From assembly GCA_019359495.1 (NCBI GenBank), contig JAHHHF010000097.1, forward strand, positions 26,426 to 90,425: a stretch of DNA of 64,000 bases, given 5' to 3'. The notes below the pieces were generated by a model that worked only from the letters and a program-made list of their open reading frames with translations, was not told the DNA's origin and did no database searches. Source of the DNA: Goleter apudmare HA4340-LM2 (GTDB lineage Bacteria; Cyanobacteriota; Cyanobacteriia; Cyanobacteriales; Nostocaceae). Below are positions 8,886 to 17,837 of the stretch, piece by piece (the first letter of the stretch is position 1; every line of letters starts with the position of its first letter). The translations under genes were made by a program, and so were the position numbers.

Positions 8886-9010
8886 AGCATTTGCTGATAA
8901 AAAAAGCCAGATATTTACCTGGTACTACTGATGACTACATATTTGCTGGTTACCAGCAGTAGTTAAAGCGAATTTGACTGTACTGTAACTTTCTTTTTGA
9001 GATCTCTACC

Positions 9011-9973
9011 ATGTCTATTACTCTCGAGTCAGCTCAAGGTATTTTTCCCGGCACCCTAGTTGCTGACATTGTTCCAACTGTCACCGAATCCTTCGCTCAA
9101 CTGAGTGCTGAAGACCAACTAGCATTACTTTGGTTTGCCTATACAGAGATGGGTAAAACTATCACAGTTGCGGCTCCAGGGGCAGCAAACATGGTCTTGG
9201 CACAAGGCTTGCTCGAACAAATCAAGCAGATGCCTTTTGAAGCACAAACACAAGTCATGTGCGATTTGGCTAACCGTGCTGACACTCCCATTTGCCGTTC
9301 CTATGCTTCTTTCTCCGTCAACATCAAGTTGGGCTTCTGGTATCAGTTAGGAGAGTGGATGGCACAGGGAATCGTGGCTCCGATCCCAGAAGGCTATAAA
9401 CTGTCTGAGAAAGCTAATTTAGTATTGCAATCAATCCGCAAAGCTGATCCAGGTCAACAAATCACCATCCTACGTAACACAGTAGTCAACATGGGATTTG
9501 ACCCCAATGCTCCTGGTAGTTACAAGAAAGTGACAATGCCCGTAGCACCTCCTACAGCACCAGCATTCCGGACTAAGGTTACTATTGAAGGCGTCAATGA
9601 CGCTGCCGTGTTGAGCTACATCAACAACATGAATGCCTTTGACTTTGATGCAGCAGTGGCTCTGTTTGCCGCCGAAGGTGCTTTACAACCTCCCTTTGAA
9701 AGACCAATTGTGGGTCAAGAGGCGATTCTGGCGTACATGCGTGAAGAATGCCAGGGATTGAAAATGATTCCAGAACGTGGCGTATCTGATTTAGTGGAAG
9801 ATGGCTATACCCAAATTAAAGTCACAGGGAAAGTTCAAACTCCTTGGTTTGGAGCTAGTGTAGGGATGAATATTGCATGGCGGTTCTTACTAGATCCCCA
9901 AGGCAAAATCTTCTTTGTGGCGATTGACTTGCTTGCTTCCCCTAAAGAATTGCTTAACCTAGTACGTAAATAA
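9011..9973 (+). CDS. ocp: orange carotenoid protein
   Basis: This is the water-soluble photoreceptor that binds a ketocarotenoid and, under strong blue-green light, quenches excitation in the phycobilisome. It has 320 residues, a full-length protein of two domains: an all-helical N-terminal carotenoid domain (about 18-165) and a C-terminal NTF2-like domain (about 190-315), joined by a Pro-rich linker (KVTMPVAPPTAPAF). Key residues are visible: Tyr44 and Trp110 around the ring in the N-domain, Arg155 and Glu246 (the interdomain salt-bridge pair, Glu244 in Synechocystis), and Tyr203 and Trp290 (Tyr201/Trp288 in Synechocystis), which hydrogen-bond the carotenoid keto group. The protein is therefore predicted to be photoactive. 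No fluorescence recovery protein gene follows; a convergent hydrolase gene does. Confidence 0.98.
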   Translation: MSITLESAQGIFPGTLVADIVPTVTESFAQLSAEDQLALLWFAYTEMGKTITVAAPGAANMVLAQGLLEQIKQMPFEAQTQVMCDLANRADTPICRSYASFSVNIKLGFWYQLGEWMAQGIVAPIPEGYKLSEKANLVLQSIRKADPGQQITILRNTVVNMGFDPNAPGSYKKVTMPVAPPTAPAFRTKVTIEGVNDAAVLSYINNMNAFDFDAAVALFAAEGALQPPFERPIVGQEAILAYMREECQGLKMIPERGVSDLVEDGYTQIKVTGKVQTPWFGASVGMNIAWRFLLDPQGKIFFVAIDLLASPKELLNLVRK

Positions 9974-9999
9974 ATTCCTGGGTTAGTCGGTTTGTAAAT

Positions 10000-10052
10000 T
10001 TGCTTGAGCGTAAATGAGCGATCGCTACTCTGCTACGCTTAAGCAAGTTTAA
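10000..10052. terminator. bidirectional hairpin terminator between ocp and hydrolase genes
   Basis: TTGCTTGAGCGTA (10000-10012) pairs with TACGCTTAAGCAA (10034-10046) with a single G-T wobble. It is followed by GTTTAATTTTT on the plus strand. The loop contains a GCGATCGC. It sits exactly between two convergent genes, as expected for a shared terminator. Confidence 0.65.
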
Positions 10053-10064
10053 TTTTTGACAATG

Positions 10065-11708
10065 TTACTTCTGTACAAGACCCAGCCAAGACTTGAGATT
10101 TTCTGGTAAATCAGAGTTTAGACGCAGGGGTAATTGGCGGGTAGACAGAGACTGGGCGTAGGCTGGTGTGAGAAATGGTGAGTAGGTTTTGGCGTCTGGT
10201 GTCTGTTGTTTGATAAACGCCAAGCTCACACCACGCACTAGCTGGCGGAGAGAATCGGTTTCTTGGCCTCGCTTTTCTTTAGTGATGGTAGTAGCTGCAC
10301 TGACAGAATATGCCGAATCGAGAATACTTAAATGAGTTCCACCAATAGCCGTTACCAAATATTTCGCACCCCGGAGTTGGGTAAAAGGTGCTATTTGATG
10401 CTTGAATGTCGGGGTAAAGACATCGTCTGTGCTAGTTAATAGCAATACTGGCTGATTAATTCGAGCTAGACCGTTGTTGCCAAAAAGTTGACCAACCAGA
10501 GGGTTAAGAGCGATCGCACTTTTAACACGTTCATCTTTTAGCTGGAGTTTTTTCTCTTTTAAAGGTGCAGCAGCACATTGCAACCAGTCACCAGGGGATT
10601 CTCCCACAGAAAGAGAGGTTTTACAGAATTGCTGCAATGCTTCTAAGTTAACTTCTCCACCAGCTAAAGCTAAGGCTGTATAACCCCCCAAGGAGTGACC
10701 GATAACTGTGACTTTTTCAGTTTGAAATTGACCTTGGAGTTGCCCAGGTTGAGTATTGAGTTTTGCTAATTCATTAAGTAAAAAGCTGACATCTTGGGGA
10801 CGCTCAATAAATTCCCTAGCTGGGAGTAGTTGTGCTAAGTTGACTTTTTCTGAGGATCGAGAAACAGCAGCGCCATTACTTCCAGGATGCTCGATCGCTG
10901 CCACTGTGATACCGTGGGAAGCTAGATGACGCGCTAAATATGTTAAAAATTTGCGGTTAGCGCCAAAGCCGTGGGAGATAACCACCAGTGGTGCTTGTGC
11001 ATCCACCCGACTCCAATAAATATCTACAGGAATGAGGCGTTGTCGTTTTTGGTCTTGGAGGGTGAGTGACTGTTGCTGAACTGCTGCTTGACCAATGGTG
11101 GCTGGATCAAAGCTGGGTTGAAAGGCTGTATTCTGATTTACTAATAGCTGGCGCTCTAATAAAACTCCCAAAGCTTGGCTTTGCAAGCTGTTGGGGTTCA
11201 ACTCTACGGCAATTTCTAGAGCTTTAGTGGCATCTACAGTAATATTTTTATCTGGGTAGGCTCGCAAGAAATCAATGACATTCAAACCGTTGACTTGACG
11301 CAAACCCAGGTAAAGGGCTGTCTGGAGGCTTTCTACGGTGCTACCGGGGATAGCTGTACCTAAAGATGTGACTAATTGTTTACCTGCGGGCGATCGCACC
11401 AATTCATCGACGAACTTATCTGCAAAGGCCGGATCTAATTTTAGTCGGCGGTTGAGTAGTTCTCGAATTTGGGGCGTTAACACAGAACTAAACATTTCCA
11501 AGTTTTCTGGCAGTCTACCTGTTTTAGCAAATGTTTCTAAATCAGCGATCTCTAGGGAATGTTGAAATGGCCCAAAGCGAATCGTCACCTTTTCTGCTGC
11601 TAAAGTAGCAGGCATAGCTACAACACAACCCGCAGCGAGAGTCACGCTGCACAGCAGTCCTTGGAGGAAGGAGATCTGACGCGGATGTTTGCCTAAGTGA
11701 AACTGCAT
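10065..11708 (-). CDS. exported alpha/beta hydrolase with N-terminal DUF1400
   Basis: The start is placed at the ATG at 11708 (MQFHLGKHPRQISFLQG), giving 547 residues; the open frame continues upstream to 11957 but runs into insertion-sequence DNA. A signal peptide is evident (LLCSVTLAAGCVVAMPATLAAE). DUF1400 follows at about 30-160 (VTIRFGPFQHSLEIADLETFAKTG). An alpha/beta hydrolase domain comes next, with VISHGFGANRKF (oxyanion region), VIGHSLGGYTAL (nucleophile Ser), LLTSTDDVFTP (acid) and GGTHLSILD (His). This matches cyanobacterial dienelactone-hydrolase or PAF-acetylhydrolase-like secreted esterases; the substrate is unknown. The IS element lies directly upstream and may have separated the gene from its original promoter. 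Confidence 0.88.
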   Translation of the reverse strand: MQFHLGKHPRQISFLQGLLCSVTLAAGCVVAMPATLAAEKVTIRFGPFQHSLEIADLETFAKTGRLPENLEMFSSVLTPQIRELLNRRLKLDPAFADKFVDELVRSPAGKQLVTSLGTAIPGSTVESLQTALYLGLRQVNGLNVIDFLRAYPDKNITVDATKALEIAVELNPNSLQSQALGVLLERQLLVNQNTAFQPSFDPATIGQAAVQQQSLTLQDQKRQRLIPVDIYWSRVDAQAPLVVISHGFGANRKFLTYLARHLASHGITVAAIEHPGSNGAAVSRSSEKVNLAQLLPAREFIERPQDVSFLLNELAKLNTQPGQLQGQFQTEKVTVIGHSLGGYTALALAGGEVNLEALQQFCKTSLSVGESPGDWLQCAAAPLKEKKLQLKDERVKSAIALNPLVGQLFGNNGLARINQPVLLLTSTDDVFTPTFKHQIAPFTQLRGAKYLVTAIGGTHLSILDSAYSVSAATTITKEKRGQETDSLRQLVRGVSLAFIKQQTPDAKTYSPFLTPAYAQSLSTRQLPLRLNSDLPENLKSWLGLVQK

Positions 11709-11928
11709 AGAAGCTACTATTTTCTGTGAGCAAAGTGATAGCTGACATTCCTTCCACAGTAGCTTATTTCTTTTTCTGTTCGTAGTCAGCACTTTAGCTT
11801 GAACTGACAGAAGCCTCTCACTTACCGCGATAGCGGAAGTGATGAGATGAATGGCTCTTGTGTTGACGACAGTTCCCCGACCAATGCCGATAGGCGAGGG
11901 AGGGGAACATGGAGGAAACGAACAATTC

Positions 11929-12342
11929 TTAATCTTCTGGTTGTTGCTGATTTTCAATGTATTTTTTCAAAGTTGAAACGGTAACACCCCCACAACTAGC
12001 AATAAAATAAGAACCATTCCAAAAAACATCTTTACTATAAAAAGTTTTTAAATGTTCAGAAAATTCTTGTCTCAATTTTCTAGAGGAAATAGACTTTAAG
12101 TTATTGACCAACTTACTGAGTTCTAGGTCAGGATGATATTGGAATAGAAGATGTATGTGATTATCTTCACCGTTGAACTCAACAAGCTTGCAATCCCACT
12201 TTACTAATAACTCCTCAAAGATAGTGTGTAAGCGTTCTAACATTACTGCGTTAAATGCTCTACGCCTGTATTTTGTTGTTAAAACAAGGTGGGCTTTCAG
12301 GTCGCTAACAGACCTCCCTTTGGAAACAAAGTCATTTTTCAT
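11929..12342 (-). CDS. tnpA: IS200/IS605 HUH transposase TnpA
   Basis: The 137 residues match the compact Y1 transposases of the IS200/IS605 family. The HUH metal-binding motif is His62-Ile-His64 ([10 protein letters not shown]) and the catalytic Tyr is Tyr128 ([10 protein letters not shown]). Other family features are [15 protein letters not shown] near the N-terminus, [12 protein letters not shown] in the middle and [14 protein letters not shown] before the tyrosine helix. The length is normal and no frameshift is seen. The enzyme cuts and joins single-stranded DNA at the left and right end hairpins. Its ATG overlaps the open frame of tnpB on the other strand, so the two promoters lie back to back near 12340-12400. 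Confidence 0.95.
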   Translation of the reverse strand: MKNDFVSKGRSVSDLKAHLVLTTKYRRRAFNAVMLERLHTIFEELLVKWDCKLVEFNGEDNHIHLLFQYHPDLELSKLVNNLKSISSRKLRQEFSEHLKTFYSKDVFWNGSYFIASCGGVTVSTLKKYIENQQQPED

Positions 12343-12344
12343 TG

Positions 12345-12377
12345 GGTTGTAGACTTAAATTAAAATTAGTGTATACT
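12345..12377 (+). promoter_or_regulatory. likely promoter of tnpB
   Basis: A -10-like TATACT lies at 12372-12377, with a weak -35 candidate TTGTAG (12347-12352) or TAGACT (12350-12355). It precedes a strong ribosome-binding site AAAGGTGGTGA at about 12399-12409. The tnpA start codon overlaps this interval on the other strand. Confidence 0.45.
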
Positions 12378-12416
12378 AAAAACATAACACTGATTTACAA
12401 AGGTGGTGATAAACAG

Positions 12417-13709
12417 TTGAGGACAGCATATCAGTACAGATTACGCCCGACAAAACAACAAGCGACAGAAATAGACAGATGGTTGTCTATGTTGTGCGCT
12501 CAGTATAACTATTTGTTGGCAGATAGATTTAACTGGTATGAGCAAAATCGCTGTCCCGTTAATGCCTGTCCTCTTGTTTGTCACCTTCCAGAGTTAAGGG
12601 GTAATCCAGACTATTACTCTCAAAAGAAAAGATTACCTGAACTCAAAAAAACGCATCCTCATTACGGTGAAATTTATTCACAGGTTTTGCAGGATGTTGT
12701 TAAGCGAGTTCAGGTAACTTTTGACCGTTTTCTTAAGGGTGATAGCAACGGAAAACGCAGTGGTAAGCCGAGGTTTAAATCTAGAAGTAGATACAAAACC
12801 TTCACTTATCCACAAATGAAAGATGGATGTTTGCAGCGAAAAGTTTGTGGGGAAGGTTTCCTTCCACAAAACTTTTCAAGACAGGGCAATTTAATTGATT
12901 TACCAAAACTAGGTAAAGTCAAAGTTGTGTTGCATCGTCCGTTGCCTGATGGTTTTAAAATTAAAACTGCTTCTATCACCAAAAAAGCTGACGGTTATTA
13001 CTTAACTTTCAGTCTAGAAGATTCTACGATTCCAGAAATCAAACCCGATATTAATCCAGAATCAATAACTGGTATTGACATGGGATTAAAAGAGTTTTTG
13101 ACAACTGCTGATGGTGAAACAGTTGCTATTCCTCAACATTATCGCAAAGCTCAAAAACGTTTACGAGTAATACAGAAACGTGTCTCACGTCGTAAAAAGG
13201 GTAGTAAACGTAGACAGAAAGCTGTTAAGCAATTAAGTAAGCAACATAAAAAAGTTGCTGATAAGCGCAAAGATTTTCACTTTAAAACCGCTAATAATCT
13301 GCTTAAAAAATATGATGTAATTGCACATGAAGATTTAAACATCAAAGGACTTTCAAGGTCTAGACTTTCAAAGTCTGTACGTGATGCTGGATGGGGTAGC
13401 TTCTTGTCAATCCTGACAAACAAAGCCGAAAATGCTGGTTTGTTGGTAATACCTGTTAAAGCATCTGGTACAACTCAAGAATGTTCCAACTGCGGTGCAA
13501 AAGTACCTAAAAAGCTACATGAACGATGGCATAAATGTAGTTGCGGTTGCTCTTTGGATCGTGATCATAATGCAGCCATCGTAATAAGAAAAAGAGCCGA
13601 GGGGCATCCGGTTCTTAAAGCCAAGAGTCTCCTACGCAATAGCCGGATTGTCTTGGAAGCCTACACTGTATGCGTTGGCGAAGCCTCTCGTAGAGAAGCA
13701 TCAGTGTAG
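12417..13709 (+). CDS. tnpB: RNA-guided nuclease TnpB
   Basis: The TTG at 12417 ([15 protein letters not shown]) is chosen as start because AAAGGTGGTGA sits 7-8 bases before it and TnpB proteins usually begin at this RLxPT motif. The protein then has 430 residues; the open frame extends to 12342. The RuvC-like catalytic residues are present: Asp in [10 protein letters not shown], Glu in [11 protein letters not shown] and Asp in LDRDHNAA. The four-Cys zinc ribbon CSNCG...CSCGC is complete. The basic helix [19 protein letters not shown] is typical. TnpB uses an RNA made from its own 3' end to cut DNA next to a short target motif, favouring retention of the element. The last about 15 codons overlap the right-end hairpin. 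Confidence 0.95.
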   Translation: MRTAYQYRLRPTKQQATEIDRWLSMLCAQYNYLLADRFNWYEQNRCPVNACPLVCHLPELRGNPDYYSQKKRLPELKKTHPHYGEIYSQVLQDVVKRVQVTFDRFLKGDSNGKRSGKPRFKSRSRYKTFTYPQMKDGCLQRKVCGEGFLPQNFSRQGNLIDLPKLGKVKVVLHRPLPDGFKIKTASITKKADGYYLTFSLEDSTIPEIKPDINPESITGIDMGLKEFLTTADGETVAIPQHYRKAQKRLRVIQKRVSRRKKGSKRRQKAVKQLSKQHKKVADKRKDFHFKTANNLLKKYDVIAHEDLNIKGLSRSRLSKSVRDAGWGSFLSILTNKAENAGLLVIPVKASGTTQECSNCGAKVPKKLHERWHKCSCGCSLDRDHNAAIVIRKRAEGHPVLKAKSLLRNSRIVLEAYTVCVGEASRREASV

Positions 13710-13720
13710 GAGTATGTCAC
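13600..13720 (+). ncRNA. predicted omega (reRNA) scaffold of TnpB
   Basis: In TnpB elements the guide RNA scaffold is made from the 3' end of tnpB and the right end. Here the right end carries a 9-bp perfect stem (13660-13668 with 13702-13710) with a nested CTCTcgtAGAG hairpin, ending close to 13720. The guide would then begin at about 13721 in flanking DNA. This is inferred from family behaviour and the 5' limit is arbitrary. Confidence 0.4.
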
Positions 13721-13829
13721 TGCTTCATGATTATTGGGAGACGCACCCATTTTTGAGAGTGGAGGAGCAACAATTACACCAGCATGGGGACGGCGAGTTA
13801 AAAACGACGCCCCCAGTTGGTAGTTGGCT

Positions 13830-15323
13830 CTAGAATCCAAAGAACAGGCGCACAATACCCAAGATAGTACCTAGAGGCCCAGCAACAACGTTGACACTAT
13901 CAGAAGTCTTGGTGATCCCATTGCGGCTGACTACGACAACATCATTATTGCGGAGTATGGGATTAGTTTGTTCGTTAATCCCCTGATTAAAATCAACCTT
14001 GACTACACGCTTAGTTACAGAACCGTTGGGATTGAGACGAACCAAATCCACAGCAGCACTGCTAGCTCTAGCATCATTAAATCCACCAGCAGCAAGTAAT
14101 GCTTGATTTAAAGAGCTATTTGGCTTCAGATCCACAGGCCCTGGTCTTTTAACCTCCCCAACGACACCAACTTGAATTTTGTCAGGAGATAAGGTTGTGG
14201 TAGCTAATTGAGTGGCTTCGGCGGGGTTAATCTCAGTGGCCGTGGGAATAACAATCGTATCTCCATCTTGCACAACTATATCTTGGTTTATATCACCACT
14301 CTGTAATAATTGCCAGAGATTAATATCTATAGTTTGTTCTTTACCAGTTCTGGTGGGTCGACGTAGCTTGAGATTACGCACATCAGCTTGTGGTGTGATT
14401 CCCCCTGCTAGTTGAATAGTCCGTGACACAGTTGGTAGTCCACTAATTCCCACTCCTACACCTGGATTTCCCTCTGCACCATCCCCTGCTGTAGTCCCTT
14501 GAGTAACCAGATAGGAGCCAGGGCGGTTGACTTCACCGATGATTGCTACTGTGCGGGGCCTGGTAGCATCAGCAGCAAAGTTAGCCGCAGATAAATTCCG
14601 TGCTTCTGCAAGGTTAAAAGCCGTTGCAGTGGGCACAACTATTGTGTCGCCATCCCGCAAGGTAATATCCTGTCCAATTCTGCCTGTTTGGATCAGTTCC
14701 TTCAAATTTAAAGAAACAACTTGCTCTCCAGAACGTCCTATCTTACGTCGTAGTTGAACTTGAGACACATCTGCTGCCAGTGTCACGCCCTGGGCTGTGG
14801 TTAATGCAGCTAAGACAGTTGGGTATTGTACACCGGGAGAGTCACCAGCACCGCCACTGAGGTTCAAAGTGTAGGCTCCTGGACGTGTCACTTCCCCTGC
14901 AACAAGAACGTTGATGGGGCGAGGTGATAACAGATTAACTGAGATTAAAGGGCGTTTGAGAAACCGGGCGTATCTTTGGGCTATTTCATCGGCAGCTTGT
15001 TCAGTAGTTAGCCCCAAAACTGTAACGCTGCCAATCAAAGGTAAGTTAATCGCTCCACCAGGGGGAACTTGATATTCTCCCGTGTATTCAGGAACTTCAA
15101 ATACGTTAACACGTATGCGATCGCCACCGCCTAACGTATAGTTAATATCTAAAGCTGTACTTGTTGATACTGGTTGTGCTGTTGGTGTTACTGAACGTAT
15201 ATCAGGAAATCCTGGTTGTGCCTGAGCCAGGCTGGCAGATGGTACCGCAACATTGACAGCCGTTAACAAAGCTACACCCACAGCTGAATGGGTAAGTGAT
15301 TTCTGCAAGTCTGTATTAAGCAT
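13830..15323 (-). CDS. polysaccharide export outer-membrane protein with SLBB domains (Wza-like)
   Basis: This encodes 497 residues. A signal peptide lies at the N-terminus (HSAVGVALLTAVNVAVPSASLAQAQ). The Poly_export domain follows at about 60-150 (DINYTLGGGDRIRVNVFEVPEYTGEYQVPPGGAINLPLIG). Three SLBB-like units come next, with repeated motifs VAGEVTRPGAYTL, IIGEVNRPGSYLV and VVGEVKRPGPVDL, each followed by a QDGDTIVVPTAT or NNDVVVVS strand. It probably forms the periplasmic/outer-membrane channel for capsule or exopolysaccharide. No Wzc kinase or glycosyltransferases adjoin it, so it is an isolated export gene. The C-terminal GPLGTILGIVRLFFGF is hydrophobic. Confidence 0.92.
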   Translation of the reverse strand: MLNTDLQKSLTHSAVGVALLTAVNVAVPSASLAQAQPGFPDIRSVTPTAQPVSTSTALDINYTLGGGDRIRVNVFEVPEYTGEYQVPPGGAINLPLIGSVTVLGLTTEQAADEIAQRYARFLKRPLISVNLLSPRPINVLVAGEVTRPGAYTLNLSGGAGDSPGVQYPTVLAALTTAQGVTLAADVSQVQLRRKIGRSGEQVVSLNLKELIQTGRIGQDITLRDGDTIVVPTATAFNLAEARNLSAANFAADATRPRTVAIIGEVNRPGSYLVTQGTTAGDGAEGNPGVGVGISGLPTVSRTIQLAGGITPQADVRNLKLRRPTRTGKEQTIDINLWQLLQSGDINQDIVVQDGDTIVIPTATEINPAEATQLATTTLSPDKIQVGVVGEVKRPGPVDLKPNSSLNQALLAAGGFNDARASSAAVDLVRLNPNGSVTKRVVKVDFNQGINEQTNPILRNNDVVVVSRNGITKTSDSVNVVAGPLGTILGIVRLFFGF

Positions 15324-15902
15324 ATTTACCGGATACTCTGAGACTACGAGTGCTAAAGTACTGTTTAAACATTCTAATCTTGACTATACTTAAGTATTCA
15401 AGTTCCCCTAACATTCTTATTTTCTTAGAAAAACTTGTTTTTCCGGAGAAGATTTATTGATTGAATTTAAATTTTTAGTGAAGGTACTTTAAAGAATAAC
15501 CGGATGCAATATAAATTTTTGGTAAATTCAGTTTTAAACTAATGCAAATACTGATTAGAGATTACTGAGAAATAAATTATCACGCTTAAAATTTTTAACC
15601 GTTGATCCTGAGCTATGAACAGTCAACAGTCAACAATGATCATGGGAGACTTTTTATGTGGTATTTACTTCCTCAAAATATCAAAACTGAAATTAAATCA
15701 GCCAAAATTACAGCTTTTTTCCTTAACATCTTTCGTAAGAAAGATAATTAGTTTAATGTATATAAAGTTATATTGGTAAGGATTAGAGGTATATTAACAT
15801 CCCTTCATAAATATAGAAGACCAACACTATTGCACCGATTTACCTTGTTGAAAGGAATGGCGATGGACAATGCTCACAACATGATCATCAAAGTGCAGCC
15901 AA
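15324..15902. other. 579-base intergenic stretch
   Basis: I see no convincing gene. It is AT-rich and includes a direct repeat AACAGTCAACAGTCAAC near 15618-15632. One 31-codon frame (15656-15751, MWYLLPQNIKTEIKSAKITA...) has a GGGAGAC upstream, but its length and composition give no real support. The upstream region of the export protein gene lies at the 5' side of this interval. Confidence 0.4.
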
Positions 15903-16892
15903 TTATTTGAAATTAACCGAATTACCTTGTTTTTCGATTTGTTGGATAAAAAATTCTTCTAAAGAGATACGGGAAAATTTCAGCGTCGTGATTTGCCCAT
16001 CCATCAGACGCAAGCTAGCGAGAAAATCATAGTAATCATCTTTTAGCGTACCTTGCCAAGAACCATCAGGCTCAAATACTAGGCTAGGTATCCATTTTTT
16101 GAGAACTTCCCCATCTCCACCTTGACCTTTGACGTAATATGTGTTGGGATTGCCTAAAAGTTGATTGAGAGAACCAGTACAAATCAATTCACCTTGGGCA
16201 AGGATGGCGATGCGATCGCAAATTTGCTCTACTTCGCTGAGAACATGGCTATTAAAAAAAATCGTTTTACCTGTAGCTTTTAATCCCAAAATCAGTTCCC
16301 GCATTTGGTAGCGTCCTACCGGATCAAGACCAGACATTGGTTCATCTAAGAATACCAAGTCTGGATCGTTAATTAGTGCCTGTGCCATCCCAACACGTTG
16401 TAACATGCCTTTAGAATATCGCCGCAGCTGCTTTTTGCGAGCATCGGCTTGAGATAAACCCACCAATTCCAGTAGTTGGGGAATACGTCGGCGCTGCACA
16501 CTTTGGGGAATTTGAAATAATCCAGCAGCTAGCTGCAAGAACTCCCAGCCAGTGAGATACTCGTATAAATAGGGACTTTCACTCAGGTAGCCAATGTTTT
16601 CTTTGACACTGCGATCGCCCAGTGGCTTACCCAACAATAGTCCTCGCCCAGAGGTGGGGCGAATAATTCCTAATAACAGCTTTAATAGTGTCGTTTTCCC
16701 AGCGCCATTGGGCCCTAGTAAACCAAACGTCTCTCCCTGGTAAACCTTTAAAGAACAGCTTTTGAGAGAGATAACTTTTTGATTGTGCCAAAAGCCAGTG
16801 CGATAGACTTTTCGCAACTCAGAAGTGAGGACTACTGGTGGAGAGTCTGTATTATTCAGTTGAGAATCAGGGGTGTCTGCAACAGACTTCAT
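15903..16892 (-). CDS. ABC transporter ATP-binding protein
   Basis: This encodes 329 residues. An N-terminal ABC domain (about 20-245) has Walker A LGPNGAGKTTLLKLL, Q-loop region YLSESPYLYEYLTG, signature RYSKGMLQRVGMAQ, Walker B LVFLDEPMSGLDP and an H-loop His in FNSHVLSEVEQ. The C-terminal approximately 75 residues (YYVKGQGGDGEVLKK...TTLKFSRISLEEFFIQQIE) match the tail common in the CcmA/NatA-type exporters. No permease gene is adjacent on either side, so the membrane partner must be encoded elsewhere. The gene lies between hisB and the polysaccharide export gene on the same strand, which suggests but does not prove a link with envelope export. Confidence 0.92.
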   Translation of the reverse strand: MKSVADTPDSQLNNTDSPPVVLTSELRKVYRTGFWHNQKVISLKSCSLKVYQGETFGLLGPNGAGKTTLLKLLLGIIRPTSGRGLLLGKPLGDRSVKENIGYLSESPYLYEYLTGWEFLQLAAGLFQIPQSVQRRRIPQLLELVGLSQADARKKQLRRYSKGMLQRVGMAQALINDPDLVFLDEPMSGLDPVGRYQMRELILGLKATGKTIFFNSHVLSEVEQICDRIAILAQGELICTGSLNQLLGNPNTYYVKGQGGDGEVLKKWIPSLVFEPDGSWQGTLKDDYYDFLASLRLMDGQITTLKFSRISLEEFFIQQIEKQGNSVNFK

Positions 16893-17071
16893 CTCGGTTT
16901 AATTATGAATTAGCAATTACCAACTCAACAGTGACAACTGCAACTTGGTATTAATTAATAGCTTACCTAGTGAACTGACAATAGCTATCATTGTTAGGTT
17001 TGTCAATTATCCCAAACCGAGGCACTAATTGGCACTGTATGTGACACCCCTGTTTAGTAATTTTAACTAAC

Positions 17072-17713
17072 CTACAAAACCCCCTTAGAACTGGGAATCA
17101 ATCCAGCACGACGGGGATCAATTTCTACCGCCATCCGTGTGGCCCTAGCAAAGGCTTTAAATGTTGCCTCAATGATGTGATGGGAATTAATTCCATCTAG
17201 TTGGCGAATGTGCAGTGTCAATTGGCTGTGGTTCACTAGTGCTACAAAGAATTCTCGCACCAACTGGGTATCATAAGTCCCTACCCGTTGAGTCGGAATT
17301 TGTAACTCATAGCTAAGATGGGGGCGTCCAGAAAAGTCCAGTGCTACCTGAATTAAAGCCTCATCCAGTGGTGCGAGGAAATTACCAAAGCGGACAATAC
17401 CTTTGCGATCGCCTAAGGCTTTACTAATGGTTTGTCCCAGGGTAATGCCTACATCTTCGTTGGTGTGGTGGTCATCAATTTCCCAGTCTCCCTGGGCTTG
17501 CACATCCAAATCAATTAACCCGTGGGAGGCTATTTGATGCAACATGTGGTCTAAAAAGGGAATGCCAGTGGCAGCACAACAGATGCCTGTACCATCGAGG
17601 TTGACACTAACTTGCACATTAGTTTCACCCGTCTTACGGTGAACGGTGGCAATCCGAGAGGTGTTAGTTGAGTCTTGGTGTGAGATATTAACTTGGGGTT
17701 CGCTAATTTGCAT
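17072..17713 (-). CDS. hisB: imidazoleglycerol-phosphate dehydratase
   Basis: This enzyme performs the dehydration step of histidine synthesis. The ATG at 17713 ([14 protein letters not shown]) gives 213 residues, near the usual size; the open frame reaches 17908 but that part runs through repeat DNA and into fabI. The Mn-binding His/Glu motifs are intact: [65 protein letters not shown], and C-terminal [12 protein letters not shown]. It is a single-function dehydratase with no phosphatase domain. fabI lies upstream on the same strand, separated by a 13-base inverted repeat. Confidence 0.96.
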   Translation of the reverse strand: MQISEPQVNISHQDSTNTSRIATVHRKTGETNVQVSVNLDGTGICCAATGIPFLDHMLHQIASHGLIDLDVQAQGDWEIDDHHTNEDVGITLGQTISKALGDRKGIVRFGNFLAPLDEALIQVALDFSGRPHLSYELQIPTQRVGTYDTQLVREFFVALVNHSQLTLHIRQLDGINSHHIIEATFKAFARATRMAVEIDPRRAGLIPSSKGVL

Positions 17714-17729
17714 ATTCAGAAGGGTCATA

Positions 17730-17829
17730 GGGCATGGGGCATAAGGGAGCCACTGTGTTGGGTGGCTTTGCCGACTTGTAGCAGGTGGCATTATAGGGCA
17801 TAGGTTTTTCGTGACAATGCCCCATGCCC
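17730..17829. repeat. dispersed inverted-repeat element between hisB and fabI
   Basis: GGGCATGGGGCAT (17730-17742) is the exact reverse complement of ATGCCCCATGCCC (17817-17829). Inside are GCCAC/GTGGC and other short pairs, so the 100-base element can fold into a long branched hairpin. The GGGGCATGGGG motif recurs near 28355-28372 and, inverted, near 60818-60840. It looks like a dispersed mobile repeat. One arm overlaps the last few bases before the fabI stop. Confidence 0.7.
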
Positions 17830-17837
17830 AAATCGTA

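Larger units (their letters stand above)
11826..13720. mobile_element. IS200/IS605-family element with divergent tnpA and tnpB
   Basis: The element has divergent genes: an HUH transposase on the minus strand and TnpB on the plus strand, starting within a few bases of each other. The left boundary is uncertain: a TTAC followed by a CCGC/GCGG mini-hairpin at about 11822-11837, then an inverted pair GTTCCCC (11872-11878)/GGGGAAC (11902-11908), resembles a left-end hairpin region. At the right, CCTACACTG (13660-13668) pairs perfectly with CAGTGTAGG (13702-13710), enclosing a nested CTCT/AGAG hairpin, with AGTATGTCAC after it. The family has subterminal hairpins rather than terminal inverted repeats, so both ends are inferred. 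Both genes look intact. Confidence 0.8.

Noticed and set aside
15656..15751. 31-codon frame starting MWYLLPQNIK
   Set aside because: It has a possible ribosome-binding site but no recognisable family, and chance frames of this length are frequent in AT-rich gaps.
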